Origin: JBDRHL01 sp043816955
GTDB lineage: Bacteria; Planctomycetota; Phycisphaerae; Sedimentisphaerales; CAYZTY01
Reading direction: 5' to 3'
Assembly (NCBI GenBank): GCA_043816955.1
Contig: JBDRHL010000098.1
Coordinates: forward strand, 1-14,885
Length of the DNA: 14,885 bases
Positions 1 through 7,578 of this stretch are shown here, in pieces (the stretch's first letter is position 1; each line of letters opens with the position of its first letter). A program made the position numbers and the translations under genes. Below the pieces are notes generated by a model that was not told where the DNA came from, searched no databases, and worked only from the letters and a program-made list of their open reading frames with translations.

Positions 1-1
1 A

Positions 2-160
2 CCGACGACCGATGGCCGAATGCTTGAGATGCGCCGCTATAGTCAGCCTGAAGTTGAGCATAGGATAATACTCGACAAGCTTAAGATGGATTTGCCGAAA
101 CAGCCGCCGCCAAAGATATACGGCCGCCAGCTAAATGATAGGTTTTGTGGTGGAAACTAA
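2..160 (+). CDS. IS4-superfamily (IS1634-like) transposase, C-terminal end only
   Basis: The window opens inside a reading frame that gives 52 residues before TAA at 158-160. It begins PTTDGRMLEMRRYSQPEVEH and continues to a proline-rich stretch, LPKQPPPKIYG. A 'PTTDGR ... RYTQPE ... L.LP.QPPPKI' ending is familiar from DDE transposases of the IS1634 branch of the IS4 superfamily, which cut and paste the insertion sequence. The catalytic DDE core would lie to the left of the window, so activity cannot be judged. A second frame (ATG at 135-137, TAA at 216-218) stays open through DFNAYLRKLG. The true C-terminus may therefore lie there after a frameshift, which would make this copy decayed. The terminal inverted repeat cannot be placed without the other end. 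The family call rests on motif memory, not an alignment. Confidence 0.6.
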   Translation, partial: PTTDGRMLEMRRYSQPEVEHRIILDKLKMDLPKQPPPKIYGRQLNDRFCGGN

Positions 161-282
161 CCCTGCTGGCACTATCAAAACCGCCGATTTTAATGCCTAT
201 CTGCGAAAGTTGGGTTAAGATATATGCCCGAACTTCTCTTCTGTGTCAATAGTTTTTAGCTTACCCGATACCTGTTGAAAAA

Positions 283-309
283 TGGGCAGGTTTCATAGAA
301 ACCTGCCCA
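283..309 (-). terminator. Rho-independent terminator of the LamG/GH-like gene
   Basis: Bases 283-293 (TGGGCAGGTTT) are perfectly complementary to 299-309, giving an 11-bp stem. The loop is CATAG, whose end bases can also pair. Read on the minus strand, the hairpin is followed at once by TTTTT (plus-strand AAAAA at 278-282). It lies 26 bases past the TAA of the gene ending at 336, on the same strand, which is the expected place and orientation. It has no U-tract on the other side, so it is not an equally good plus-strand terminator for the transposase. Confidence 0.9.
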
Positions 310-335
310 AAGAACTTCTGCATTTTTGAACCCAG

Positions 336-3300
336 TTACCAAACATCCGGGATACCGGCTGCATAGCGATATGACACTTGCTGACTGGTCAAAGCTGTTC
401 TGTATATCCTGAACCCGCCCATCTTACCATTCATAGGCTTAATAGCGGTGCCGCTTGTATCAACAGGGCTTCCTAAGCCATAGTCTCCATAGGGAATTGT
501 AGTTGTGTGGCTCGAAATATCCTTGCCCTGGAGTGTGTTGGGATCGGTGGCGTCCGAGCCGTCAACGTAAATAGTCAAGTCATTACCGTCCGCAACCACC
601 ATAACATGATGCAAAGTTCCCTCAGTAACCACCGCCGTGGTACGATGTTTGGTAGACGTCCAATCATCGCTTACCAACTCGAATTGCAGCATGTTTGTTC
701 CGATGGTTCGCAGCAAAGCACCTTTCCCGACGGAAGTTCTCAGGTCCCAGACTCCTTGTCCGTTGTCACCACAATTCACATCTACCCACGTTTCGATGGA
801 AAACTGAACCGGAGGAGCGTTAAAATCACCCAATGCCATACTGCTGTCCTGTGTAATTTTAACGATATCACCATAGTCATCGGTATCGCGTTTGAATCTT
901 AATACGGGGCCGTCGTTGATATCTTCAATGACCGGCATCGAGTTAACATCTGTGCTGAAGCCAAGTACACCGTCGTTTCCATAACCACTCCTGTCCTGCC
1001 AGATACCACAATCAACGAAATCTCCCATATCCAGGCGGACCCGGCAATCAGCCATACCTGTAACATAATGTGATTTTATTACCGCAGCAGACAAAGGTGT
1101 CTTATACAACCTAAAGCCACCTATTCTTCCGGTCATAGGTATTATCTCTGTTCCCGCGGTATTAGCCGGCCGACCAATGCCGTATTGTCCGTTAAGTATA
1201 CTGCCCGTATGGCCGGATAAAGCAAAGCCATCTTCGACTGAAGAATCCGTCACGTCATTACCATCAAGATATATATGCAACTGATCGTTAGCATCGGCAA
1301 GACAGTCACCTACAACCACAACGTGATGTAATACTTCTGAAGTAACCACTGCCTGGGTTCGATGTTTGGTGTCGTTAGCATCATTCGTATCGCCGGTGTA
1401 AAGTTCGAATTGCAATTTATCCGTTCCCATAGTCTTAAGTAATGCTCCCATGCCATTAACGTCACGAAAATCCCATACAGCCTGACCCGATGTTGCACAG
1501 TTAACATCAACCCAAACTTCAACGGTGAACCTGGCGGGGTTAGAGGTAGAGTCAAAATTTCCAAGGCCCATCGTCCAATGTGATGGTATTCGCAAAATAT
1601 CCCCGTTATCATTGTCGTCACGAACAAAATGGAGGGTCCAGCCTTCACTATCCTGTACTATGTTCGGCTCATCGTTGCCGGGACTATCTCCCAGATAGGC
1701 GTGATTTTCGTAATTGCCGCTGTCAAACCATGTATTGTTAACATCTACAAGACGCGATGAGTCAAGTTGAACCCTGACCTGAGTATCACTTTCGCCGTTT
1801 GTCCCTGCGAATGACCCATTAGTATAGACTTTGAATAAATCCCCGGTTCCACCGGGCAAAGTTGCCGAATAGTTATATTTATTCGGGTCATTGGCATCCT
1901 GATCAAGTCTTATAAATTTGACATTGCCCGTGTGTTTATCAAGGACATCCAGATATCTGTCAGGATAATCGAAAGGCAAAGTGAAGCTGTTAGACAACTG
2001 CAGCGAGTTCATGTTGTAATCATTATCACGATTACCAATCATAAAGTATTTGTCGTTGGGCTCATTCAGGTCTTCAAATAAACTAATCTGCCACCGGCTG
2101 TTGGGGTCGTCACTGTCAAACGTAAAATACTTACTGCCATAACTATTGTAATCGTCAACTTCAATCGGACAGTTTGGTCCGGAAGAATAGACCTCTATGT
2201 TCTTCAGTTCCAATAAGGCCGGACCAAGATTACTTGCTTCACGAACTATACGCTCGCAATATTCATATGTCGGCAGCCTCGGCGTGTGGTTTGCGTCTGC
2301 AAGCCCGGTATTGTTCACAGCCCAATTTGGATCATCTACATTCCAAAACCAATAACTAAACCCGGTAAGACCATATCCAAGATTTGAATACATATTTAGA
2401 CGCAGATCGGATTCGCTAGGCTCTCGGCGGGTAGCACCTAAGTTCGGGTCAACATTTTTATAAGCCTGCAGCCAGCTCCAGTATGGTATATTTGCCTCTT
2501 GCGCCGCGTCGCGTATCATTTTCATGTTTTTGAAATATTGGCTTCCATAAGGACTGTTGTCAGGACCGAATGGATATGAAACGAACATTAACACGTCCGG
2601 CTTTATGTCCAGAACATCCCTCAAATAGAGTTCATAGTTATACGGTGGGCGGGTCGCCGACCCATACAAGTTATCGGCACTGGCATAAATGCCCCAGGCG
2701 GTAACCACCGCCAACAAATTTGGCTCATGTTCAACCAGGTAATCTCTATGTACTTGAACATCGTCTCTGGTCATTCCCCGCATCTCGTCAACTATGTAGT
2801 ACCCCGCACAGCCGGGAGACGAGCCATAAGTGTCTATCCTCTCATTAAAATCCATATTCTCACCCGTAACCCACTCAATCTCGTTATATGTGTTTAATGC
2901 CCCAAACCATTCGAGTCCGTTGTCATAGTAGACGTCGTTGACATCTATATTCATCTCCCATCGTGTCAGAACCATGTTGAGATTCGCAGCCTTGTAATTT
3001 TCAGGTACAAAATTGGCATCGTTGCAAAAGGCCATACCACTAATGGTCAAAGGCCGACTGTTTTGCCATGTCTGTCCCCTGTTTTCCGGTGTTGGCGGTG
3101 TCAAGTTATAGCCTGCCTGATAGTTCTCCGATATCTCATTTGGGGAAAGTGTGCGTGTATAATATCTAAATGCTGCAATATTTCCCGTAAGAGGTTCCCA
3201 GGAAGTGGTCAGATTCGCATCCCCTATAGTTATGTACGGCCACTCTAACGGCCACCCGTGCATCGTTACATTGTTGCCGTCGCCCCGACTCGTATCGGTA

Positions 3301-3887
3301 ACGTTGTTCCCATCAACATATACGGTTAAATTATCATTGTAAGTTCGCCCAACAACAGCAATATGGTGCCACGTTTCGTCCTTCAATGAATTGGCGTTCG
3401 AATAATGATTTGAAGCGACGCCATTTGAATCTGAAATAAAGAAGATGACTCCGCCACAGCCATCCGTAATCAATCCTTGTCCTCTTCCGTTGGTGATTCG
3501 CTGAGAAAAGAGGGTTTGCGACCCGACATTTACATCGTTTACCTTGGCCCAAATCTCGTATGTGAAAGCCGCTCCGTTCCATACTTTGTAACCTGGGTTA
3601 AACTCATTACATCCGGGAATGACCATCAGATCATTACCGTCAAAATAGAAACCATTACTGTCACCAACAAAATTCGGATCATTTGAATCAGCACTTGCAG
3701 ATGATCCCAGTTGTGCATCACTATTGTGCCGGCTTACGTCGTTCCATACCTGGCCACTTTCGTAATTACCTACATCCAACAAAACTCTTCCGCAATATTC
3801 AGTCACATACCCATGCGATTCCGCCGTAAACATTCCTGTGAAACTTATCACAGCCAAGAGTATAATAATTCGTTTTCTTCGCTCCAT
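336..3887 (-). CDS. Secreted multidomain protein: LamG, TIM-barrel glycoside-hydrolase-like core, two C-terminal LamG domains
   Basis: The product has 1183 residues. Residues 1-27 form a signal peptide (MERRKRIIILLAVISF, then AESHG), so it is exported. A LamG/concanavalin-A-like domain spans about 31-262. A TIM-barrel-like region spans about 275-560; it contains GYYIVDEM, in which E368 is a candidate catalytic acid, and later GLTGFSYWFWN, typical of the end of a glycoside hydrolase barrel. A beta-sandwich-like stretch runs to about 690. Two further LamG domains (about 703-945 and 948-1180) are clearly duplicates of each other. The start at 3887 is supported by AAGGAG (3895-3900), seven bases upstream. 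Its own terminator follows. I cannot assign a numbered GH family; binding and cleaving a surface or environmental polysaccharide is inferred from the domain plan. Unlike the neighbouring secreted protein, it lacks a dockerin-like C-terminus. Asn, Asp and Gly are very abundant, as is common in exported proteins of this group. Confidence 0.85.
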   Translation of the reverse strand: MERRKRIIILLAVISFTGMFTAESHGYVTEYCGRVLLDVGNYESGQVWNDVSRHNSDAQLGSSASADSNDPNFVGDSNGFYFDGNDLMVIPGCNEFNPGYKVWNGAAFTYEIWAKVNDVNVGSQTLFSQRITNGRGQGLITDGCGGVIFFISDSNGVASNHYSNANSLKDETWHHIAVVGRTYNDNLTVYVDGNNVTDTSRGDGNNVTMHGWPLEWPYITIGDANLTTSWEPLTGNIAAFRYYTRTLSPNEISENYQAGYNLTPPTPENRGQTWQNSRPLTISGMAFCNDANFVPENYKAANLNMVLTRWEMNIDVNDVYYDNGLEWFGALNTYNEIEWVTGENMDFNERIDTYGSSPGCAGYYIVDEMRGMTRDDVQVHRDYLVEHEPNLLAVVTAWGIYASADNLYGSATRPPYNYELYLRDVLDIKPDVLMFVSYPFGPDNSPYGSQYFKNMKMIRDAAQEANIPYWSWLQAYKNVDPNLGATRREPSESDLRLNMYSNLGYGLTGFSYWFWNVDDPNWAVNNTGLADANHTPRLPTYEYCERIVREASNLGPALLELKNIEVYSSGPNCPIEVDDYNSYGSKYFTFDSDDPNSRWQISLFEDLNEPNDKYFMIGNRDNDYNMNSLQLSNSFTLPFDYPDRYLDVLDKHTGNVKFIRLDQDANDPNKYNYSATLPGGTGDLFKVYTNGSFAGTNGESDTQVRVQLDSSRLVDVNNTWFDSGNYENHAYLGDSPGNDEPNIVQDSEGWTLHFVRDDNDNGDILRIPSHWTMGLGNFDSTSNPARFTVEVWVDVNCATSGQAVWDFRDVNGMGALLKTMGTDKLQFELYTGDTNDANDTKHRTQAVVTSEVLHHVVVVGDCLADANDQLHIYLDGNDVTDSSVEDGFALSGHTGSILNGQYGIGRPANTAGTEIIPMTGRIGGFRLYKTPLSAAVIKSHYVTGMADCRVRLDMGDFVDCGIWQDRSGYGNDGVLGFSTDVNSMPVIEDINDGPVLRFKRDTDDYGDIVKITQDSSMALGDFNAPPVQFSIETWVDVNCGDNGQGVWDLRTSVGKGALLRTIGTNMLQFELVSDDWTSTKHRTTAVVTEGTLHHVMVVADGNDLTIYVDGSDATDPNTLQGKDISSHTTTIPYGDYGLGSPVDTSGTAIKPMNGKMGGFRIYRTALTSQQVSYRYAAGIPDVW

Positions 3888-3921
3888 TGTAATTCTCCTT
3901 ATTTCATTTGTTCTCTGACCG

Positions 3922-3927
3922 ATTATA
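3922..3927 (-). promoter_or_regulatory. Candidate -10 box (TATAAT) upstream of the LamG/GH-like gene
   Basis: The minus strand reads TATAAT here, a perfect sigma-70 -10 hexamer, 34 bases upstream of the ATG at 3887. A start near 3915 would leave a short leader holding the AAGGAG ribosome site. No convincing TTGACA-like -35 box lies 16-18 bases further upstream, so the call rests on the -10 alone in an AT-rich stretch. Confidence 0.35.
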
Positions 3928-4006
3928 TAACGTTTGTTAAATAATGCGCTCCATTTGTTCTTCTACAGAATTCCCGCCTATTTTGCTTTTGGCGCAAACA
4001 TTCTTC

Positions 4007-4046
4007 GCTGAGATGGAGAAAATCCCTCTGTGTAATCTCTGTGAAA
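4007..4046. repeat. Short CTCTGTG direct repeat, possibly an interspersed element
   Basis: CTCTGTG occurs at 4026-4032 and again at 4037-4043, with a period of 11 bases, next to a purine-rich arm (GAGATGGAGAAAATCC). Read on the minus strand this gives CACAGAG-ATTA-CACAGAG. Runs of this kind recur as dispersed repeats in many environmental bacterial genomes. Only one copy is in the window, so its dispersed nature is an inference. Confidence 0.35.
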
Positions 4047-4633
4047 CCGGGGGCCCACGTTCTCTCGGCTTAATGGTGAGCAAAGGTTCACAAATCCGCA
4101 TTTTCATACGCCCCTCTTTCAATCGGATGAACAAGTAGGTTTAAATTTTAATAGCGGGCAACACGTTTACTAACAAAAACCCTGCCTTTTCTGACCAGCG
4201 TCCGCGTTGCTCGCTACGCTGATCCCATAAATTATGGAAGCCTCTCTTTGGTCTGACATCAGTTTCTTCCCGCCTCTATGCAACTCATATTTAACCGCTT
4301 CTACAAAAGCGCGACTTGCACTTTCCAGCAGATTTATTCACTCTATCACAAAACATAGTGCCCCAGTGTCCTGGTACACGTGCTCACCATTGTAAAACCC
4401 TCTTTAAGCTCTGCAAGTAAAAAGAAAGTAAATGTTTTTCTACATCCCTGCAAGCCCTGCGATATAGCAATAATGAATATCCACAGCAAAAACAATATCT
4501 TGTAACTTTGTGGTGTAAAGAAACAGAATGCACAATCCTGTAAGGGGACCGTCTGTACACGCTAAGATGGGCTGGAACCAAAGTTACACAGCTTACTGCC
4601 GGATAAATCGGAGCTATAAACCACAGAAGTAGG

Positions 4634-7321
4634 TTAATCGGTTTCGGTAAGCCAATGATCAAGCAGTTCGGCTAGGTCGTCAAGATTTGTAACACAATCC
4701 AGATTCAGGTCACCTTTAGTGAATTGATGTGCCGAATCGCCGCAGGTTCCGTTTTGGCCGGTCGGGCTGACACGAGAGCCAAGCTGTTTTACATCGATGA
4801 TAAAACGGGTCGAGTTGTCGAGGAAATCTTCCGGGTAGCCGTCCCCTAAGTAAACCCGGCCACTGAAACTTGAGGCTGGATTATGAGAAACACTTTGTCC
4901 CATATTATAGGTTACGATGCTATCTTTGTTGACTGTGATAATCACTGTATTCCAGGCATCAGGAGCAAAGGGCCCGGCATCGTACCATATCCCGTCAATC
5001 AGGATTCTGAATTGGTTGGGCTCACTATTGTCATATCCCAACTGTATCTGGCCGTCACCAATACAGAGAAAGCGTAGAGTAGCACCGGGTGAGCAGCTTT
5101 CTACGAAAACCGGAATTACCAGGGTTAGTGTGGCTGTGCAGGGATCGACAATGTCTATATCGAGACCCGCGGCGGCGTTGCCAGAAAAACAGAGGTAATT
5201 GGTTTCGCCTGAAGCGATATGCTGGATGCATGCCTCGGTTAATGGTGGGTCATTATTGGTCAGGCGTCGATGGGCTGCGCGTGGAAAAACATAATATTTA
5301 TCAGCGTTGGGGACAGGATCAACAATAGCACATTTCATGTTTCTTGGGCTCCAACTCTGGCTGTATACTACGTACATCTTATTACCATGCACGCAGGCCT
5401 GTGGGTACATTACCTGGCGTTCATCATTTATAACAGGAACACCGGCAACAAAATCATCCAAGCCGCTGCGGCTGGAAAACAGCGCGATATTTAGCCGGCT
5501 GGTAGTAAAAGTGGTCGGTGCATAATCATGATGCAGCATCAGCTTGCGAGGCCCGACATCAGCAACCCAGCACCTGCTCACAACGGTCCGAATACTGCTG
5601 AAAGAACCAGGGCCAAAGTTTAAGCCGTATGAATCACCCAAAGCGGTGATTAAGGCCTCATCCTGTGCAGGAGGATCCGGCGTATCGTTGCGAGCAAACA
5701 TTCTGACATTGCCGTCGTATTGCTGAACGTACATTGACTCCCAGATATGACCTGGGTCGACAGGGTTGGCCACCAGCGAAGTTGGATCAAAATGCCAGGT
5801 TTGTCCCGCATCGTCAGTGTAGATTACACCACAGTATTTTTTTCTAGCATACCAGTCACCTGAGGTCATCTCTGTGAAGGTTATCGGTTGAAGAACTCTA
5901 CCTCTTCTGAGAACAACAGGGTTCTGAGAAGCGAATGTATTAAACACCACGGAATCTACGGTGATTTTTTCTATAACAGGCGTATGGGACCACTGGTCGT
6001 TAGGATCGGTCAATTTGGAGAAATATGTATAGGGCTGAGCCGTCCAGAGGCACCATAAGCTTTCGTCATTGTTGTAATTAAGCAGGTTTGGCTGCCACTG
6101 TGTGCTGGATGTGCTCAGTGAAAACGGCACCGGCTCACTCCAGTTTATACCGTCGGTGCTGGTAGCGAGATAGTTTCGCTGGCCGCCAACCCCTTCAAAG
6201 CGTACCGTATTGGCATTCCACGCAGCGTAAAATTGTCCGCGATAAAAAGCAATGCTTGCATCATGGTTATACTGGAGAGGACTGGTCGCATAATTGACTA
6301 TAAATGATTTTGTCACGTTCGGTTCATAAACCTCATAACAGCGAAGGTCGGTGAAATTGAAATCTGACTCAGGTATGCTTTCGTTCATCCACGCTGAAGC
6401 AAAAATGCTGATATCCAGCAGATTTACGCAGCGGTCAAGATTCAAATCTGCAGGCAGATAAGTCATACCTGGGTCGGAGCAATCTTGCGGAAGAAGATAC
6501 TTTTCATAAAGATAATCGTTTACCTGCTGCAGTTCGGTGTCGGTCAGGGTGCGATTGTAAATAATCAACTCAGAGACGTAGCCGTCATAGTGTCTTGCGG
6601 AGATTGATGGTTCTGCACCGAGATAATATCCGGTATGAAAATCACTTGCCCGGGAGAATATACGGGTTGAGAGCAAAGTGTTGGACCTTTGGCATATCTT
6701 GCGCTCATAGAGTTGCGAACCAGCTGCTGACGTACCGTCCCTTCTAAATGTGTAAATTCTTGCCAGATTATCATAGGTAACACCATAGGAGGCACTGAGT
6801 TTCTCCTCTTCTGTGCTGCTGCCCAGGCTAATATTGAAATCAGGCCAATCGCCCCTTACATACCCAAATCCATAACCATTGCCGTCGGCTCTGTAAGGGT
6901 TGTTGTCCGCAGCCAGGACAGCTCTGTGATAGCTGTCGGGATTCAGGTTCTGCGTATAATTCTGCGAAACTATGAATAGCGTGATATCTTCTTCCAACAA
7001 AAGAGAAGGCATTGCCATGACCGTATTCAGGCTGCTCATAAACAATACTGCTGGCCTTGAGCCCATTTCGGTTACGTCGGCTTTCCACATTGGCTGCTTG
7101 TTCGAGTTCGACTGAACAAAGGGGCCCCAGGCGCTAATCTTGTCACCATCACCGAGTTGACCCTCTGCTGCTACAATGGTATTTGTAAGCGAAGCGTCAA
7201 GACGAACAATGACACCATCTGTTACAGGCAGGCCCGTTGTATCCGGCGGATCGCTTGAAGCGTAGCTCCGGCAGGTAAGGCAATACCCCAAAGCTAACGC
7301 TGCAATCATGACAAACAACAA
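4634..7321 (-). CDS. Secreted sialidase/BNR-like protein with LamG-like domains and two dockerin-like modules
   Basis: The product has about 895 residues. A hydrophobic signal peptide (LLLFVMIAALALGYCLTC) opens it. A LamG-like lectin domain (about 35-280) ends in a typical helix (ELQQVNDYLYEKY). A first dockerin-like motif lies at 292-312 (DLNLDRCVNLLDISIFASAW). A beta-propeller of the sialidase/BNR type spans about 340-700, with Asp boxes at S388-W394 (STDGINW) and T502-W509 (TDDAGQTW). A second lectin-like sandwich lies at about 720-860, and a second dockerin-like module at 870-895 ends the protein (DLNLDCVTNLDDLAELLDHW). Export and glycan processing are inferred. The true glycan bond is unknown, because BNR propellers cleave sialic acid or other sugars, or only bind them. 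Position 7321 is a TTG without a good ribosome site. The first ATG is at 7309. An in-frame ACG at 7342 would give a better signal peptide. Confidence 0.8.
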   Translation of the reverse strand: MLFVMIAALALGYCLTCRSYASSDPPDTTGLPVTDGVIVRLDASLTNTIVAAEGQLGDGDKISAWGPFVQSNSNKQPMWKADVTEMGSRPAVLFMSSLNTVMAMPSLLLEEDITLFIVSQNYTQNLNPDSYHRAVLAADNNPYRADGNGYGFGYVRGDWPDFNISLGSSTEEEKLSASYGVTYDNLARIYTFRRDGTSAAGSQLYERKICQRSNTLLSTRIFSRASDFHTGYYLGAEPSISARHYDGYVSELIIYNRTLTDTELQQVNDYLYEKYLLPQDCSDPGMTYLPADLNLDRCVNLLDISIFASAWMNESIPESDFNFTDLRCYEVYEPNVTKSFIVNYATSPLQYNHDASIAFYRGQFYAAWNANTVRFEGVGGQRNYLATSTDGINWSEPVPFSLSTSSTQWQPNLLNYNNDESLWCLWTAQPYTYFSKLTDPNDQWSHTPVIEKITVDSVVFNTFASQNPVVLRRGRVLQPITFTEMTSGDWYARKKYCGVIYTDDAGQTWHFDPTSLVANPVDPGHIWESMYVQQYDGNVRMFARNDTPDPPAQDEALITALGDSYGLNFGPGSFSSIRTVVSRCWVADVGPRKLMLHHDYAPTTFTTSRLNIALFSSRSGLDDFVAGVPVINDERQVMYPQACVHGNKMYVVYSQSWSPRNMKCAIVDPVPNADKYYVFPRAAHRRLTNNDPPLTEACIQHIASGETNYLCFSGNAAAGLDIDIVDPCTATLTLVIPVFVESCSPGATLRFLCIGDGQIQLGYDNSEPNQFRILIDGIWYDAGPFAPDAWNTVIITVNKDSIVTYNMGQSVSHNPASSFSGRVYLGDGYPEDFLDNSTRFIIDVKQLGSRVSPTGQNGTCGDSAHQFTKGDLNLDCVTNLDDLAELLDHWLTETD

Positions 7322-7441
7322 TAATTTTTGTTTAGTGCCCGTTTTTGCCTAACCTCAGTCAAGATAGAAACTTAACTTACCAACGGATCAAAAAATCAGC
7401 CGCGAGAATATAAAACGGATAATAAACTTGTAAAAACGATA

Positions 7442-7469
7442 TTGACTTTGTGCCCTAGTATACTATATC
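7442..7469 (+). promoter_or_regulatory. Weak candidate promoter for the plus-strand operon
   Basis: TTGACT (7442-7447) is followed, after 16 bases, by TATATC (7464-7469) on the plus strand. It would give a leader of about 100 bases before the ATG at 7579. The -10 box is poor, so this is only the best candidate in the gap. It overlaps the stronger minus-strand promoter, so the two could compete for polymerase. Confidence 0.3.
7456..7465. promoter_or_regulatory. Perfect palindrome TAGTATACTA over the minus-strand -10 box; possible operator
   Basis: The ten bases are identical to their reverse complement and cover the -10 hexamer of the minus-strand promoter. They also fall in the spacer and -10 zone of a weaker plus-strand promoter candidate. 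A bound regulator here could control both the secreted sialidase-like gene and the divergent operon. A palindrome this short in AT-rich DNA can occur by chance. Confidence 0.3.
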
Positions 7470-7485
7470 ATTATGCTATTGTCAA
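7457..7485 (-). promoter_or_regulatory. Near-consensus sigma-70 promoter of the secreted sialidase-like gene
   Basis: On the minus strand TTGACA (7485 down to 7480) is followed by a 17-base spacer and then TATACT (7462 down to 7457). The -35 box is a perfect match, the spacing is optimal, and the -10 box differs from TATAAT at one base. Transcription would begin near 7450 and leave a leader of roughly 105-140 bases before the coding start, depending on which start codon is used. Confidence 0.75.
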
Positions 7486-7578
7486 GCTTCAATGTTACTA
7501 TCTCTGATCTATCGGGTGTCGTCAACCTTAACCCCGAGTGAAAACATTAATGTCGTAAGAAAATATAACAGACCATAA

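Larger units (their letters stand above)
3888..4633. other. 746-base region without a convincing gene
   Basis: This gap separates two minus-strand genes. It holds a candidate -10 box at 3922-3927 and a short CTCTGTG repeat near 4007-4046. Short frames exist on both strands (3937-4134 minus, 3944-4138 plus, 4384-4662 minus), but they overlap each other or a real gene and have no recognisable motif. One minus-strand frame, open from 4337 to the TAG at 4170-4172, has a plausible protein-like composition (LLESASRAFVEAVKYELHRG near its start). It is preceded by an in-frame TGA at 4338-4340 and has no good start, so it could be the remnant of a decayed gene or mobile element. No tRNA, CRISPR array or strong terminator was seen downstream of the TAA at 4634-4636. 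Confidence 0.55.

Noticed and set aside
3937..4138. Two short frames on opposite strands of the same DNA (65 and 64 codons)
   Set aside because: They are antisense to each other and contain a simple CTCTGTG repeat; neither has a motif that supports coding.
4384..4662. 92-codon minus-strand frame overlapping the end of the secreted sialidase-like gene
   Set aside because: It overlaps coding sequence in another frame, has no recognised motif and no ribosome site.
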